Source: a virus. From it: a stretch of 30,064 nt of DNA. The stretch spans positions 1 through 30,064 of IMG/VR virus record IMGVR_UViG_3300036791_000816; one strand, written 5' to 3'. Position 1 is the stretch's first letter; each line of letters starts with the position of its first letter. Shown here one piece after another: positions 23,815 to 30,064 of the stretch. The notes beneath the pieces were generated by a model, which did no database searches, was not told where the DNA came from, and saw only the letters and a program-made list of their open reading frames with translations. The position numbers and the translations under genes are program-made.

Positions 23815-24469
23815 CGTCAGGCGGCAGCAGCGCCTCGATCTCGGCGGTGCGCCGGGCGAGTTCGCGCAGGGCTGCATCGCGCGGCGCGCCGGGTGCTTCG
23901 CGCCAGCATTCCTGCACGAGCAGCGGCATTCCTGAATCGATCGAGGCGCTGACCTCGGCGCGCGTGGCCTCGCGGCCTTCGCACCACCACTCGACCTTGT
24001 GCGGCTCGCCGAGCGCGAACAGGTAGCTGCGGCCCGCGCGGAAGCGCTGGGTCTTGTGCGTCTCGATCCAGACGCAGGCCACGCCGGGATTGCGCCGGAT
24101 GCCGCTCTCGGACCAGTTCACTTCCACCGGCAGTTTGGATTCGGGTATCCTGCCCATTCTCGGTTGCGACAAGAACGGGCAGCGCCGGGCTGAGAAGCGC
24201 GCGCAGTCGACATGGCTCTGCGGCTCGGAAATCGTGCGGGTGATCGCGCACATTGGACCGATCACCGAGGCGCGAATGTTGCCGAGTTTCTCGCCGCAGA
24301 CCCAACACAGATTGAAGGTCTGCGCGCGCTCGATCTTGTCCATGCCGATCACCGGGAACTGCGGCTCGCCGTGCTCGTCCCAATGGACGAACCAGGGCAC
24401 CGGGAAACCGCGATGATCGACGCGCAGCCGGCGCATGCGCTCGGGCAGATCGGGGAAGCGCTCGGTCAT
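23810..24469 (-). CDS. Conserved phage protein with Cys cluster, possible zinc-binding
   Basis: A 219-residue protein starting by ATGA overlap with the IS110-like gene. Cys55 and Cys58 (CWVCG), Cys74 (GPMC), Cys89 and Cys97 (RRCPFL) form a cluster that could bind zinc. Further marks are GIRRNPGVACVWIETH and EWWCEGREATRAEVSASIDSGMPLL. I recall proteins of this type from many proteobacterial phages and genomic islands, always without a known function; I cannot check this here. It may work with the two genes before it (175-aa and IS110-like), as these three are tightly overlapped. Confidence 0.75.
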   Translation of the reverse strand: MTERFPDLPERMRRLRVDHRGFPVPWFVHWDEHGEPQFPVIGMDKIERAQTFNLCWVCGEKLGNIRASVIGPMCAITRTISEPQSHVDCARFSARRCPFLSQPRMGRIPESKLPVEVNWSESGIRRNPGVACVWIETHKTQRFRAGRSYLFALGEPHKVEWWCEGREATRAEVSASIDSGMPLLVQECWREAPGAPRDAALRELARRTAEIEALLPPDD

Positions 24470-25923
24470 GCCGCAAGCTCCTCGCCGGTGTCATCGGAAA
24501 GCGGGCGGCGCGCATAGGGCGGTTGGTCATTCGAGATCCCACAGGCACGCCGCCACGCCTGCCACGCCTGCCGTAGCAGACGCTTTTCCATGTAGCGTTG
24601 AGAATCCCGATGAATGTGCAACGCCGGCCAGGGCGTTTCGCGCTCGGCATTGCGCGCCACTTGCCAGGCCTTACGATCAAGATAGAGCTGCCCAAATTCG
24701 CCGATCGCCCGGCTCTCGCCTTCGATGCGTTTGCCATCCGCATCCTTGGGCGCGCGCAGCTGCTGCTTGAGAATGGCGGTACCGATATTCCACATCAGCG
24801 TGCGGCGTTCGTGCGCATAGCCTTGGATGAGCGCCTCGGCGCCACGCACGCGGCGTTGCCGTTCGCCATTGATGACTGCGAGACCCATGCGTTTCCAGAG
24901 CGCCGCAACGCTGCGATAGGCGCCTGGCCCGATCGCGGTTTCCGCAATCAGGCCGCCGAACGAGATGTCACCGAGACCGCTGATCGCTTTGGCCCAGCTG
25001 TAGATTGGCAGCGCGCCGGCAAGCTTGGCGATTGTCCGATCGAGATCCCGCTGCGCCGATTGGAGCGGCTCGATGGCTGCGAGAAACGGCCCAAGCCAAC
25101 CGCGCAACGAATGGACCGGATCCGCTTTGACCTCATCCCAGAGCTTTTGCCCCCTGTCCTTGTCGCCATCGCACAAGCGACGGCAGACCGCCTGCGCCTG
25201 GTTGCCGAGCCGAACGCGGGCGCGGACCATGTCCTGCCGCAGCCGCCATTGCTCGATCAGCGCGGCGAGCAGATCGTTCCCGGCGGCAGGTTTCCCATGG
25301 GCAGCGGCCTGTTGCTGGCCGCCGGGAACAGGGTGGGCGCGCGCCTCCGTGGTGGAGAGCGATTTTTTCATGGCGCGCCCGATGGGTTTCCCGGCGGCTG
25401 TACCTGGATGGGCAGCGTGCTCGAACTGGCCGCCGGGAACGGGGTGGGCGCGCGTCGCTCCTTTGGGTGCCGAGCCTAGACTGGCGCGCCCGATGGGTTT
25501 CCCGGCGGCGCTGTCTCGGGGGGCATCGTGTTGGGCCTGGCCGCCGGGATCAGGGTGGGCGCGCGTCTGTCGCTTGGGGGACGAATCTTTCTTGGCGCGC
25601 CCGATGGGTTTCCCGGCGGCGGAGTTTCCATGGGCGTCGGACAGGTGCTGGCCGCCGGGATCAGGGTGGGCGCGCGAGTGGAACGTGGTCGGCGTTTGGG
25701 ACTTGGCGCGCCCGATGGGATTCCCGGCGGCGGCGTTCCCGTGGGCATCGGGCTGGCGATGGCCGCCGGGAACAGGGTGGGCGCGCGTCTCTCGATCGGG
25801 AGGCGGAATTTTTCTGGCGCGCCCTAACTTCGGGCGGTGCAGGCAGTTTCCGGGTTCCGCAGACAACTTGGCACCGCCCTCCAGCGCCGCAATTGCGGCG
25901 GGAATCCAGGGTTCATTCGGCAT
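24466..25923 (-). CDS. IS110-type transposase-domain protein lacking the nuclease domain, with repeat array in its N-terminal part
   Basis: A 485-residue protein starting at ATG 25923 (GAGGAG six bases upstream, 11-bp overlap with the previous gene). Residues 34-216 are repeats of 37 residues, each with RAHPxPGG[QH] and AAGKPIGRA blocks. After a helical part (LLAALIEQWRLRQDMVRARVRL), residues 305-375 resemble the C-terminal Transposase_20 domain of IS110 enzymes: AISGLGDISFGGLIAE, then YRSVAALWKRMGLAV and a Gly/Arg-rich loop. The C-terminus has HRDSQRYMEKRLLRQAW. The N-terminal DEDD RuvC-like domain of IS110 is missing, and no clear catalytic Ser is seen after GLAV, where Asn-Gly-Glu-Arg follows. 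Thus probably not a normal transposase; perhaps a nucleic-acid-binding protein. No IS ends are visible. Confidence 0.75.
   Translation of the reverse strand: MPNEPWIPAAIAALEGGAKLSAEPGNCLHRPKLGRARKIPPPDRETRAHPVPGGHRQPDAHGNAAAGNPIGRAKSQTPTTFHSRAHPDPGGQHLSDAHGNSAAGKPIGRAKKDSSPKRQTRAHPDPGGQAQHDAPRDSAAGKPIGRASLGSAPKGATRAHPVPGGQFEHAAHPGTAAGKPIGRAMKKSLSTTEARAHPVPGGQQQAAAHGKPAAGNDLLAALIEQWRLRQDMVRARVRLGNQAQAVCRRLCDGDKDRGQKLWDEVKADPVHSLRGWLGPFLAAIEPLQSAQRDLDRTIAKLAGALPIYSWAKAISGLGDISFGGLIAETAIGPGAYRSVAALWKRMGLAVINGERQRRVRGAEALIQGYAHERRTLMWNIGTAILKQQLRAPKDADGKRIEGESRAIGEFGQLYLDRKAWQVARNAERETPWPALHIHRDSQRYMEKRLLRQAWQAWRRACGISNDQPPYARRPLSDDTGEELAA
25277..25824. repeat. Array of alternating inverted 28-bp repeats with 27-28-bp variable segments
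   Basis: Period 111 bp. Each unit has a left block (full copies at 25371-25398, 25482-25509, 25593-25620, 25704-25731; partial at 25815-25824 and 25277-25287) and a right block (25316-25343, 25427-25454, 25538-25565, 25649-25676, 25760-25787). Left contains GGCGCGCCC and TTCCCGGCGGC; right contains GCCGCCGGGA and GGGCGCGC, so they are inverted relative to each other. Between them lie variable segments of exactly 28 nt (left-right) and 27 nt (right-left). Across copies the blocks differ at only three positions, two of them changing the amino acid. The array is in frame in the IS110-like gene (37 codons per unit). Confidence 0.9.
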
Positions 25924-26440
25924 CGCGCGTCTCCTCAAACAGCTGCTCGAGCGCCTTGAGCGTGAGCGCGGTCTCGCACTTGTTATGCCGTCCAACCCGC
26001 TCGGCGACCTTGGCCAACCAGCGCGCGCGATGGCCGAGCGTCTGCGCGCTCTGGCCATATTCGTCGGCAGCGCGCGCGATCTCCTCGCGGTTCGCTGATC
26101 CCAGCCGTTTGCCGCCGGGCAACGGGAAATCGAACAGGCTCATGGCGATGACCGATCGCAACCGCGCGCCGCCCTGCTCGAGATCGGGCGTCAGCGATGC
26201 GGTGCGCAATGTGCTCAGATGATGGCGGATCTGTTCGCGGCACCAGTCCTGCAAGATTCGCGGCAGCAATGCGCCGAGCAGCACTGAATCTTTGGCCAGC
26301 GTGGCATAGAGCTTCCCGGCAGCTGCCGGCACATCGCCTTCGCATTGTTGCCAGGCCTCGCGAATGTACTCGGCGGCAACCGGCGCGTCGGGATTCTCTG
26401 GCGCGGGCTGCGGCGATTCGGTCTTCGGGCTTTCAGGCAT
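25913..26440 (-). CDS. Conserved hypothetical phage protein
   Basis: A 175-residue protein. Two ATGs lie six bases apart; 26440 is preferred because AAGGAG is seven bases before it, but only one base before ATG 26446. A Pro/Glu-rich start is followed by helices (EYIREAWQQCEGDVPAAAGKLYATLAKD, LQDWCREQIRHHL) and a distinctive stretch SLFDFPLPGGKRLGSANREEI, then QTLGHRARWLAKVAERV. I associate this pattern with a helical protein found next to IS110-like genes in phages, but have no function for it. It overlaps both neighbours and probably acts with them. Confidence 0.75.
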   Translation of the reverse strand: MPESPKTESPQPAPENPDAPVAAEYIREAWQQCEGDVPAAAGKLYATLAKDSVLLGALLPRILQDWCREQIRHHLSTLRTASLTPDLEQGGARLRSVIAMSLFDFPLPGGKRLGSANREEIARAADEYGQSAQTLGHRARWLAKVAERVGRHNKCETALTLKALEQLFEETRDAE

Positions 26441-26615
26441 GGCCATGCTCCTTCGATGGGAATTGCGGATCGGGCGGCATCATACGCAATGTCACCCGAG
26501 CGACAGGCCAGCCGTGATCATGAATTTCGCTGATCAGCATCACCAAGTCGAAGTCATCGAGCGCGCGAATCTTCGCGATCTCCTCTGGCATCACATGCTG
26601 GTTATCGCCGATCAT
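26433..26615 (-). CDS. Small hypothetical protein
   Basis: A 60-residue protein with start ATG 26615 fixed by the ATGA overlap with the preceding gene (26612-26615). The longer open frame to 26696 would overlap that gene out of frame. One helix-strand pattern is visible (EEIAKIRALDDFDLVMLISEIHDH, then WPVARVTLRMMP). No motif recognised. Confidence 0.6.
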   Translation of the reverse strand: MIGDNQHVMPEEIAKIRALDDFDLVMLISEIHDHGWPVARVTLRMMPPDPQFPSKEHGHA

Positions 26616-26797
26616 TGCCGCGTGCTCCCGCGCGCCGCGAGAGCCTCTTCGAAAACGACTTCCAGCGAAATATAGCGTTGAGCTATTGCGCTGCATTCAG
26701 CGCGGCGTCTTTCCAATTCGGCGCATGACATCCGCGCAGCGGCAGCCATTGCGCTTTGCATGAGCGCCTCAAGCCCCGGTGACTCGAGGGCTGTCAT
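26612..26797 (-). CDS. Small helical hypothetical protein
   Basis: A 61-residue protein; ATG 26797 overlaps the previous stop by ATGA (26794-26797). Almost entirely helical: LEALMQSAMAAAARMSCAELERRRAECSAIAQRYISLEVVFEEALAARG. Two Cys and several Arg/Glu pairs suggest a coiled coil or helical hairpin. The function is unknown. Confidence 0.6.
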   Translation of the reverse strand: MTALESPGLEALMQSAMAAAARMSCAELERRRAECSAIAQRYISLEVVFEEALAARGSTRQ

Positions 26798-26976
26798 GCC
26801 GCACCGCCACGTTCTTCGGCACGCGCGCGAACATATTCGCGGATCTCGCGGGCATGCAGTCTGAGTCCCGCCGCCATTTCGGGGCCCGCGTCCGCGAACG
26901 GCGGTGGCAAGATCGGCGCGGCAAACCAGTCCCGGATACGGCGGAAAATATGCTCGAGCAATTCGGGCGTCTTCAT
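26794..26976 (-). CDS. Small hypothetical protein
   Basis: A 60-residue protein; ATG 26976 overlaps the previous stop by one base (TGATG). An N-terminal helix (TPELLEHIFRRIRDWF) is followed by a Pro-rich turn and a second basic helix (LRLHAREIREYVRARAEERG). Function unknown; part of the coupled chain of small early genes. Confidence 0.6.
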   Translation of the reverse strand: MKTPELLEHIFRRIRDWFAAPILPPPFADAGPEMAAGLRLHAREIREYVRARAEERGGAA

Positions 26977-27464
26977 CAGCGCTCTCCACTAGCTGAACGG
27001 ATCGCAGGTGAAACATGGGCCTCGAGCTCGTCCGCGAGCTTGCGCAACTGCTTGGCCACGCGAAGCGCGATTCGAGCATCGCGCTGCCCTCGGGCCTCAT
27101 CGCGGGCCTGATCTTTTGCGGTGTAGATGCCGTCAATAAGCTCGGGCACATGATCAATGAACGGGTAAAGTTCATTCGTCCGGTCAGCCCAGAAGTCGGC
27201 GACCAGATCGGCGATCGAGCCGGTAAAGATCGCGTCGGTTTCGCAAGGCCCGGAATTGCCGAGCGGCACTTCGAGTGTCAGTCGCAAAAGATCGTCGTCC
27301 GCGACTTCGCCGCAATCGTCCAGATCCCAGGCGAAATCCAACATCGGCGCTGAGTCCGCAAAAGCCTTGCACAAAGTGGCGTTGATCACTTCATCGGATT
27401 CGCCGTCGCCGAACCAGCCGCGCGTGTCGATGGGAGCATCCGGGATCGCTCTCAGGCAGATCAT
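26976..27464 (-). CDS. Acidic hypothetical protein
   Basis: A 162-residue protein linked by ATGA to the gene upstream. Residues 1-100 are strongly acidic and probably beta-rich (DFAWDLDDCGEVADDDLLRLTLEVPLG). Residues 105-150 form a charged helix (AKDQARDEARGQRDARIALRVAKQLRKLADELEAHV). The acidic character could point to a DNA mimic or a protein that binds a basic partner, but nothing in the sequence proves that. No family recognised. Confidence 0.65.
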   Translation of the reverse strand: MICLRAIPDAPIDTRGWFGDGESDEVINATLCKAFADSAPMLDFAWDLDDCGEVADDDLLRLTLEVPLGNSGPCETDAIFTGSIADLVADFWADRTNELYPFIDHVPELIDGIYTAKDQARDEARGQRDARIALRVAKQLRKLADELEAHVSPAIRSASGER

Positions 27465-27916
27465 GACCCACCGTCCCGCGCCGCCATCACCGCATCGTAA
27501 AGCTCGTCGAGAATCTTGGCCTCGGCCAGGGTTTCGGCGGCCTTCTGGTGCTTGTAGTTGCGAGCACTATCGAGCCATTCGGGATTGTCGATCAGGGTCG
27601 CGACATGGATGTGTTCATCCAGTTCGGGAACGTAGTGCAGATCGCCTTGCAGGCGCGAAACAATCGTGCGGAAGCCTTCGGCAATCTCGGCGAAATCACC
27701 CTGACCGGGATCATGCTTCGCTTTGATGTGACTCTTGACGGCGCCGGCCACGCCTGCGCGAAACATCTTGTCCGCGCCTTCGCGTTCGGCGGCATCGACG
27801 GTTTCGGGGAAGGCAACGCCGATCACCTTGTCGGTGATGGCTGCCGGGTTTGCGCCGACAGCGGCCCGTGCCAAATTAACCAGATCGTAGAAATGGGCCA
27901 GCTTGTCAGTCAACAT
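27461..27916 (-). CDS. Hypothetical protein
   Basis: A 151-residue, mostly helical protein. ATG 27916 has GGAGAG about six bases upstream and overlaps the ParB-like stop by 11 bp; the open frame up to 28039 is not needed. Segments: KLAHFYDLVNLARAAVGANPAAITDKVIG, DAAEREGADKMFRAGVAGAVKSHIKA and a C-terminal AAETLAEAKILDELYDAVMAA. I do not recognise it. Its neighbours are the ParB-like gene and the acidic protein. Confidence 0.65.
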   Translation of the reverse strand: MLTDKLAHFYDLVNLARAAVGANPAAITDKVIGVAFPETVDAAEREGADKMFRAGVAGAVKSHIKAKHDPGQGDFAEIAEGFRTIVSRLQGDLHYVPELDEHIHVATLIDNPEWLDSARNYKHQKAAETLAEAKILDELYDAVMAARDGGS

Positions 27917-28727
27917 CGGCTCTCTCCAATACGAGGGTGAGAAAATCGCGCGCACGGCGAATATAGGCGAGCGAGCGCAGGCGTTGGGCGGCATCGAGAA
28001 AGGCCCCCAGGATCGTGACAATCTCGATCTCGCCGGCATCGACTTGCGTCATCAGCTGGCGGCAAGGGCTGACCACGTTGAGCAGCATGCGAAAAGCCGG
28101 GTCATCGACGTACGTGGGATTGCGGTTGGCGCGGCGCGGTGCCCGGCAACCTTTGAGACCCCATTCCGCCGCCGCGATGACCGCCTCGCGCATCGCGCGC
28201 TTGTCCTCGAGATTGATCTCGCACTGTTGGTCTTTGGGCAGGCCGGCGAGCGCGGCGGCGACGGAAACCGGGACGGTGCCGTGATCAACGGCGGCGACCA
28301 GTTCGGGAATGCCCTCGCGCTGAACCGTGCGAGCGCTGGCAACAGCCCGCGTGCTCACGTTGAGCAGTTCGGCAGCTTCGGCGCGCGAGGTTGTGCAAAT
28401 TTGCACATGCTGATTGTCGCCCCGTTCCATCGTCGCCAGCCGCGCCGCGACCATCGCGCGCTGGCTTTCGCTCAGGTGCCGCCGGTGCAGATTGGTGCTC
28501 ACCACGAAGGCGACCGGGTCGCTGCCAGTGAAGGTCTCGAAGCGCGGCGCGATTCCGGCCTCCTCGCAAGCGCGCAGCCGGTTGCGCCCGTCGAGCACCG
28601 CTTCGCCCGCGAGCGTGATGGGCTGGATCAAGCCATGGGCGCGGATATCCTCGACCAGGTCGGCAAAGGCGCTGCCCTCGAGCAGCGGAAATGCAGTTGC
28701 TGCCGGATGAATATCGAGCGCGTTCAT
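27906..28727 (-). CDS. ParB-like DNA-binding / nuclease-domain protein
   Basis: A 273-residue protein. Residues 12-85 form a ParB N-terminal domain: FADLVEDIRAHGLIQPITL, then VLDGRNRLRACEEAGI and VVSTNLHRRHLSESQRAMVAARLA, the standard order. Residues 113-140 look like a helix-turn-helix (SRAEAAELLNVSTRAVASARTV). The C-terminal part is helical with RRANRNPTY and a helical end. Such phage proteins can bind DNA, act as CTPases or nick DNA, or regulate transcription. No ParA partner is seen, so partition is less likely than regulation. It overlaps the preceding gene by ATGA. Confidence 0.88.
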   Translation of the reverse strand: MNALDIHPAATAFPLLEGSAFADLVEDIRAHGLIQPITLAGEAVLDGRNRLRACEEAGIAPRFETFTGSDPVAFVVSTNLHRRHLSESQRAMVAARLATMERGDNQHVQICTTSRAEAAELLNVSTRAVASARTVQREGIPELVAAVDHGTVPVSVAAALAGLPKDQQCEINLEDKRAMREAVIAAAEWGLKGCRAPRRANRNPTYVDDPAFRMLLNVVSPCRQLMTQVDAGEIEIVTILGAFLDAAQRLRSLAYIRRARDFLTLVLERADVD

Positions 28728-29011
28728 GGCACGCCGTTCAGGCCGATCTCGTCGATCGCCTGCATCAGCGCCTGCGCCGCGAACTCATCCATGCCGAGCC
28801 GCACGCAATGGTTGCGCACCAGCTGCGCGGCGCGCTTGCGCACATAGAGCGCGCCGTCGGTTTCGAACTGCAGCCGGTAGACGGCGGCGGCGACGATCTC
28901 GAGCGGCTTGCCCTCGGCAGCGCGGCAGAATCGCTCGGCAAATTCGCCGGCGGATCCTTCGAACGTCAGCACCGGCATACTGGCCAGCCGACCAGGCGGA
29001 TCGCGGCTCAT
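28724..29011 (-). CDS. Hypothetical protein
   Basis: A 95-residue protein with ATGA overlaps at both ends (29008-29011 and 28724-28727). It has a beta start (MPVLTFEGSAGEFAERF), a helix with EIVAAAVYRLQFETDG and a C-terminal helix with FAAQALMQAIDEIGLNG. Unknown function. Its tight coupling with the ParB-like gene suggests related use. Confidence 0.65.
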   Translation of the reverse strand: MSRDPPGRLASMPVLTFEGSAGEFAERFCRAAEGKPLEIVAAAVYRLQFETDGALYVRKRAAQLVRNHCVRLGMDEFAAQALMQAIDEIGLNGVP

Positions 29012-29202
29012 GGGCGCGGCTCCTGGGGCGGCGCTTCGAACAGATCCGGCTCGGGCGCCCGCTTGGCCCTAGCGCGGCGCGTGGGACGCCTCGAGGCGGG
29101 CATGAGGGTGTCGACCGCATCGACGGCGCCCTGCGCGCGCGTGCCCGGCAATTCGGGCTCGGTGCTGGTCGGCGGGCGGGCAAAGCGGCGCGGGCGGCTC
29201 AT
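29008..29202 (-). CDS. Small basic, disordered protein
   Basis: A 64-residue protein with ATG 29202 supported by GGAGA six bases upstream. It is rich in Arg and Pro (SRPRRFARPPTSTEPELPGT, RRPTRRARAKRAPEPDLF), so probably unstructured and able to bind nucleic acid or protein. The larger frame upstream to 29676 overlaps the next gene and is a shadow. Function unknown. Confidence 0.55.
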   Translation of the reverse strand: MSRPRRFARPPTSTEPELPGTRAQGAVDAVDTLMPASRRPTRRARAKRAPEPDLFEAPPQEPRP

Positions 29203-29215
29203 GGGAGATCTCCGT

Positions 29216-29788
29216 TCAATCATCACGTTCATCGGTCCAGTGCGGCGCGGCAGGCCGCAGGCGCTGATAGGCTGATTCCTCGCGCTGGCGGCGAAGCAAG
29301 GCGACCTTGCGCCGGCTCTCGTCGTCGTCCTGGCGCTCGAGCCAGTCGATATATTCGACCGCACGCCATTGATCGAATTCGATAATCCAGCGCATGCGAA
29401 AATTGCCGGCTTCGGCGAGCGCGGCGTTTTTGCGCGCGGCCTGCTCCTCGAGCGGCAACACCGGGCCCGGCGCGGCCCTGCCGTGCTCGCGCGCGAGTTC
29501 GACCAGTTCGCTGGCCTTGGGCAGATAGGGCCGCGAGACAACCCAGCGCTGGATGGCATAGCGCAGCGCCGCGACAGGCAGATCGGCGACGTCGGCGGCG
29601 AGCAGGGCCAGGCGACCAGCGTGCGCCTCGATCTCGGTTCGTTCGCTCGGACGATAGCGCAAGCCGAGCTCACCAATCAGCGCTCGGATCGGGGCCGGAA
29701 TCGATCTCGGCTTGGGCCTGACGGAGCATGGCAAGTGCAGGATCTGGCCGGACTCCGGTTCGGTCGGCGGGGTTGGCTGGTCGTCCAT
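29216..29788 (-). CDS. Hypothetical early protein, possibly helicase-loader-like
   Basis: A 190-residue protein; ATG 29788 was chosen because GAGGA lies ten bases upstream, although this start overlaps the previous gene by 119 bp. The N-terminal part is Pro-rich; residues 40-110 are helical with AALRYAIQRWVVSRPYLPKASELVELA. The PYLPKASELVELA element resembles the N-terminal domain of phage replication proteins that bind the helicase. The C-terminal part is a charged helix with DWLERQDDDESRRKVALLRRQREE. The position after the replication protein fits a loader, but no AAA+ motif is present, so the role is only suggested. Confidence 0.6.
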   Translation of the reverse strand: MDDQPTPPTEPESGQILHLPCSVRPKPRSIPAPIRALIGELGLRYRPSERTEIEAHAGRLALLAADVADLPVAALRYAIQRWVVSRPYLPKASELVELAREHGRAAPGPVLPLEEQAARKNAALAEAGNFRMRWIIEFDQWRAVEYIDWLERQDDDESRRKVALLRRQREESAYQRLRPAAPHWTDERDD

Positions 29789-30064
29789 GTTCGGAAGTTC
29801 CTCGGGTCTCATCGGCCTTGCAGATCCACGTTCGCCAGGCCGCTTGCCAATCGTGCTTGCGAGCGTGGGCGCCGCTCGCCGCTTGCCAATAATCGCGGAA
29901 TTTTGAGAGCTCGCGTTCGATCCGACCGGGTTTCCAGCTGTCGACGATCTCGCGGTGCATCGTGCCGGCGGTGAGCTCGCGAGGCGCGAAATCATCGGGC
30001 AAGCGATGCGCGGTGGCCGGATCCGCGCGCGCGCGTTTTGCGGTGGGCGGGGGGGTTATAAGGG
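29670..30064 (-). CDS. Phage replication protein, C-terminal part (cut by window edge)
   Basis: The frame is open from the window end to the stop at 29670, about 131 codons, and no start is needed inside it. Its end has RLPDDFAP, then IERELSKFRDYWQAASGAHARKHDWQAAWRTW. This FRDYW-x-K-DW-x-W pattern is typical of the C-terminus of phage replication initiators of the O/DUF1376 type. The last 45 residues are a Pro/Asp-rich tail that overlaps the next gene. The DNA-binding N-terminal part lies to the right of the window. Confidence 0.75.
   Translation of the reverse strand, partial: LITPPPTAKRARADPATAHRLPDDFAPRELTAGTMHREIVDSWKPGRIERELSKFRDYWQAASGAHARKHDWQAAWRTWICKADETRGTSEHGRPANPADRTGVRPDPALAMLRQAQAEIDSGPDPSADW

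Noticed and set aside
25277-25824. A classical CRISPR array
   Set aside because: Repeats alternate in orientation, lie inside a long reading frame with its own ribosome-binding site, and no cas gene is near. The variable segments keep some shared positions.
24466-25923. A mobile insertion sequence of the IS110 family
   Set aside because: No flanking ends or target duplication were seen, the gene overlaps both neighbours, and the nuclease domain is missing.
1-30064. tRNA genes, integrase, lysis genes, repressor
   Set aside because: Looked for by eye and by family patterns; nothing convincing was seen in the window.

Overview
The window is a nearly continuous block of a tailed-phage genome (free phage or prophage), with every supported gene on the minus strand, so transcription runs from high to low coordinates. 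DNA is GC-rich (roughly two thirds G+C by eye). The gene set is that of a siphovirus with an HK97-type head and a lambda-like long non-contractile tail. The protein families and GC-rich codon use suggest an alphaproteobacterial host; that is inference, since no host gene, tRNA, integrase or attachment site is visible. Both ends cut through genes: a replication protein at the right and a tail fibre at the left.

Right part (22736-30064), early region. It holds the C-terminus of a replication protein, a possible helicase-loader-like partner, a ParB-like protein, a chain of small unknown proteins coupled by ATGA or TGATG overlaps, and a three-gene group: an unknown 175-aa protein, a 485-aa protein with a truncated IS110-type transposase domain, and a 219-aa Cys-rich protein. 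The N-terminal part of the IS110-like gene is a strikingly regular array of about 28-bp blocks alternating in orientation, separated by 27-28-bp variable blocks (25277-25824). This is the most unusual structure in the window.

Middle (22290-22735), a 446-bp control region without a credible gene. It holds a terminator-like 12-bp hairpin, a weak candidate promoter, a 16-bp perfect palindrome, a consensus DnaA box (TTATCCACA) and a hairpin that covers the start region of the capsid gene.

Left part (1-22289), morphogenesis region. In transcription order: a prohead protease-major capsid fusion with an internal capsid start, a small basic protein behind a possible RNA switch, a portal with a long coiled-coil extension, a collagen-like fibre, head-tail connector, stopper, HK97-gp10-like protein, tail terminator, a long tail-tube protein carrying Ig-like and lectin-like domains, a large beta-propeller/SPRY protein, a second short tail-tube protein, the tail assembly chaperone pair with an A AAA AAG slippery site for -1 frameshifting, tape measure, a DUF1833 protein, an NlpC/P60 peptidase, a gpJ-like tail tip, a minor tail protein and the start of a fibre. 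No terminase gene lies here; the capsid gene comes before the portal gene, unlike the usual terminase-portal-protease-capsid order.
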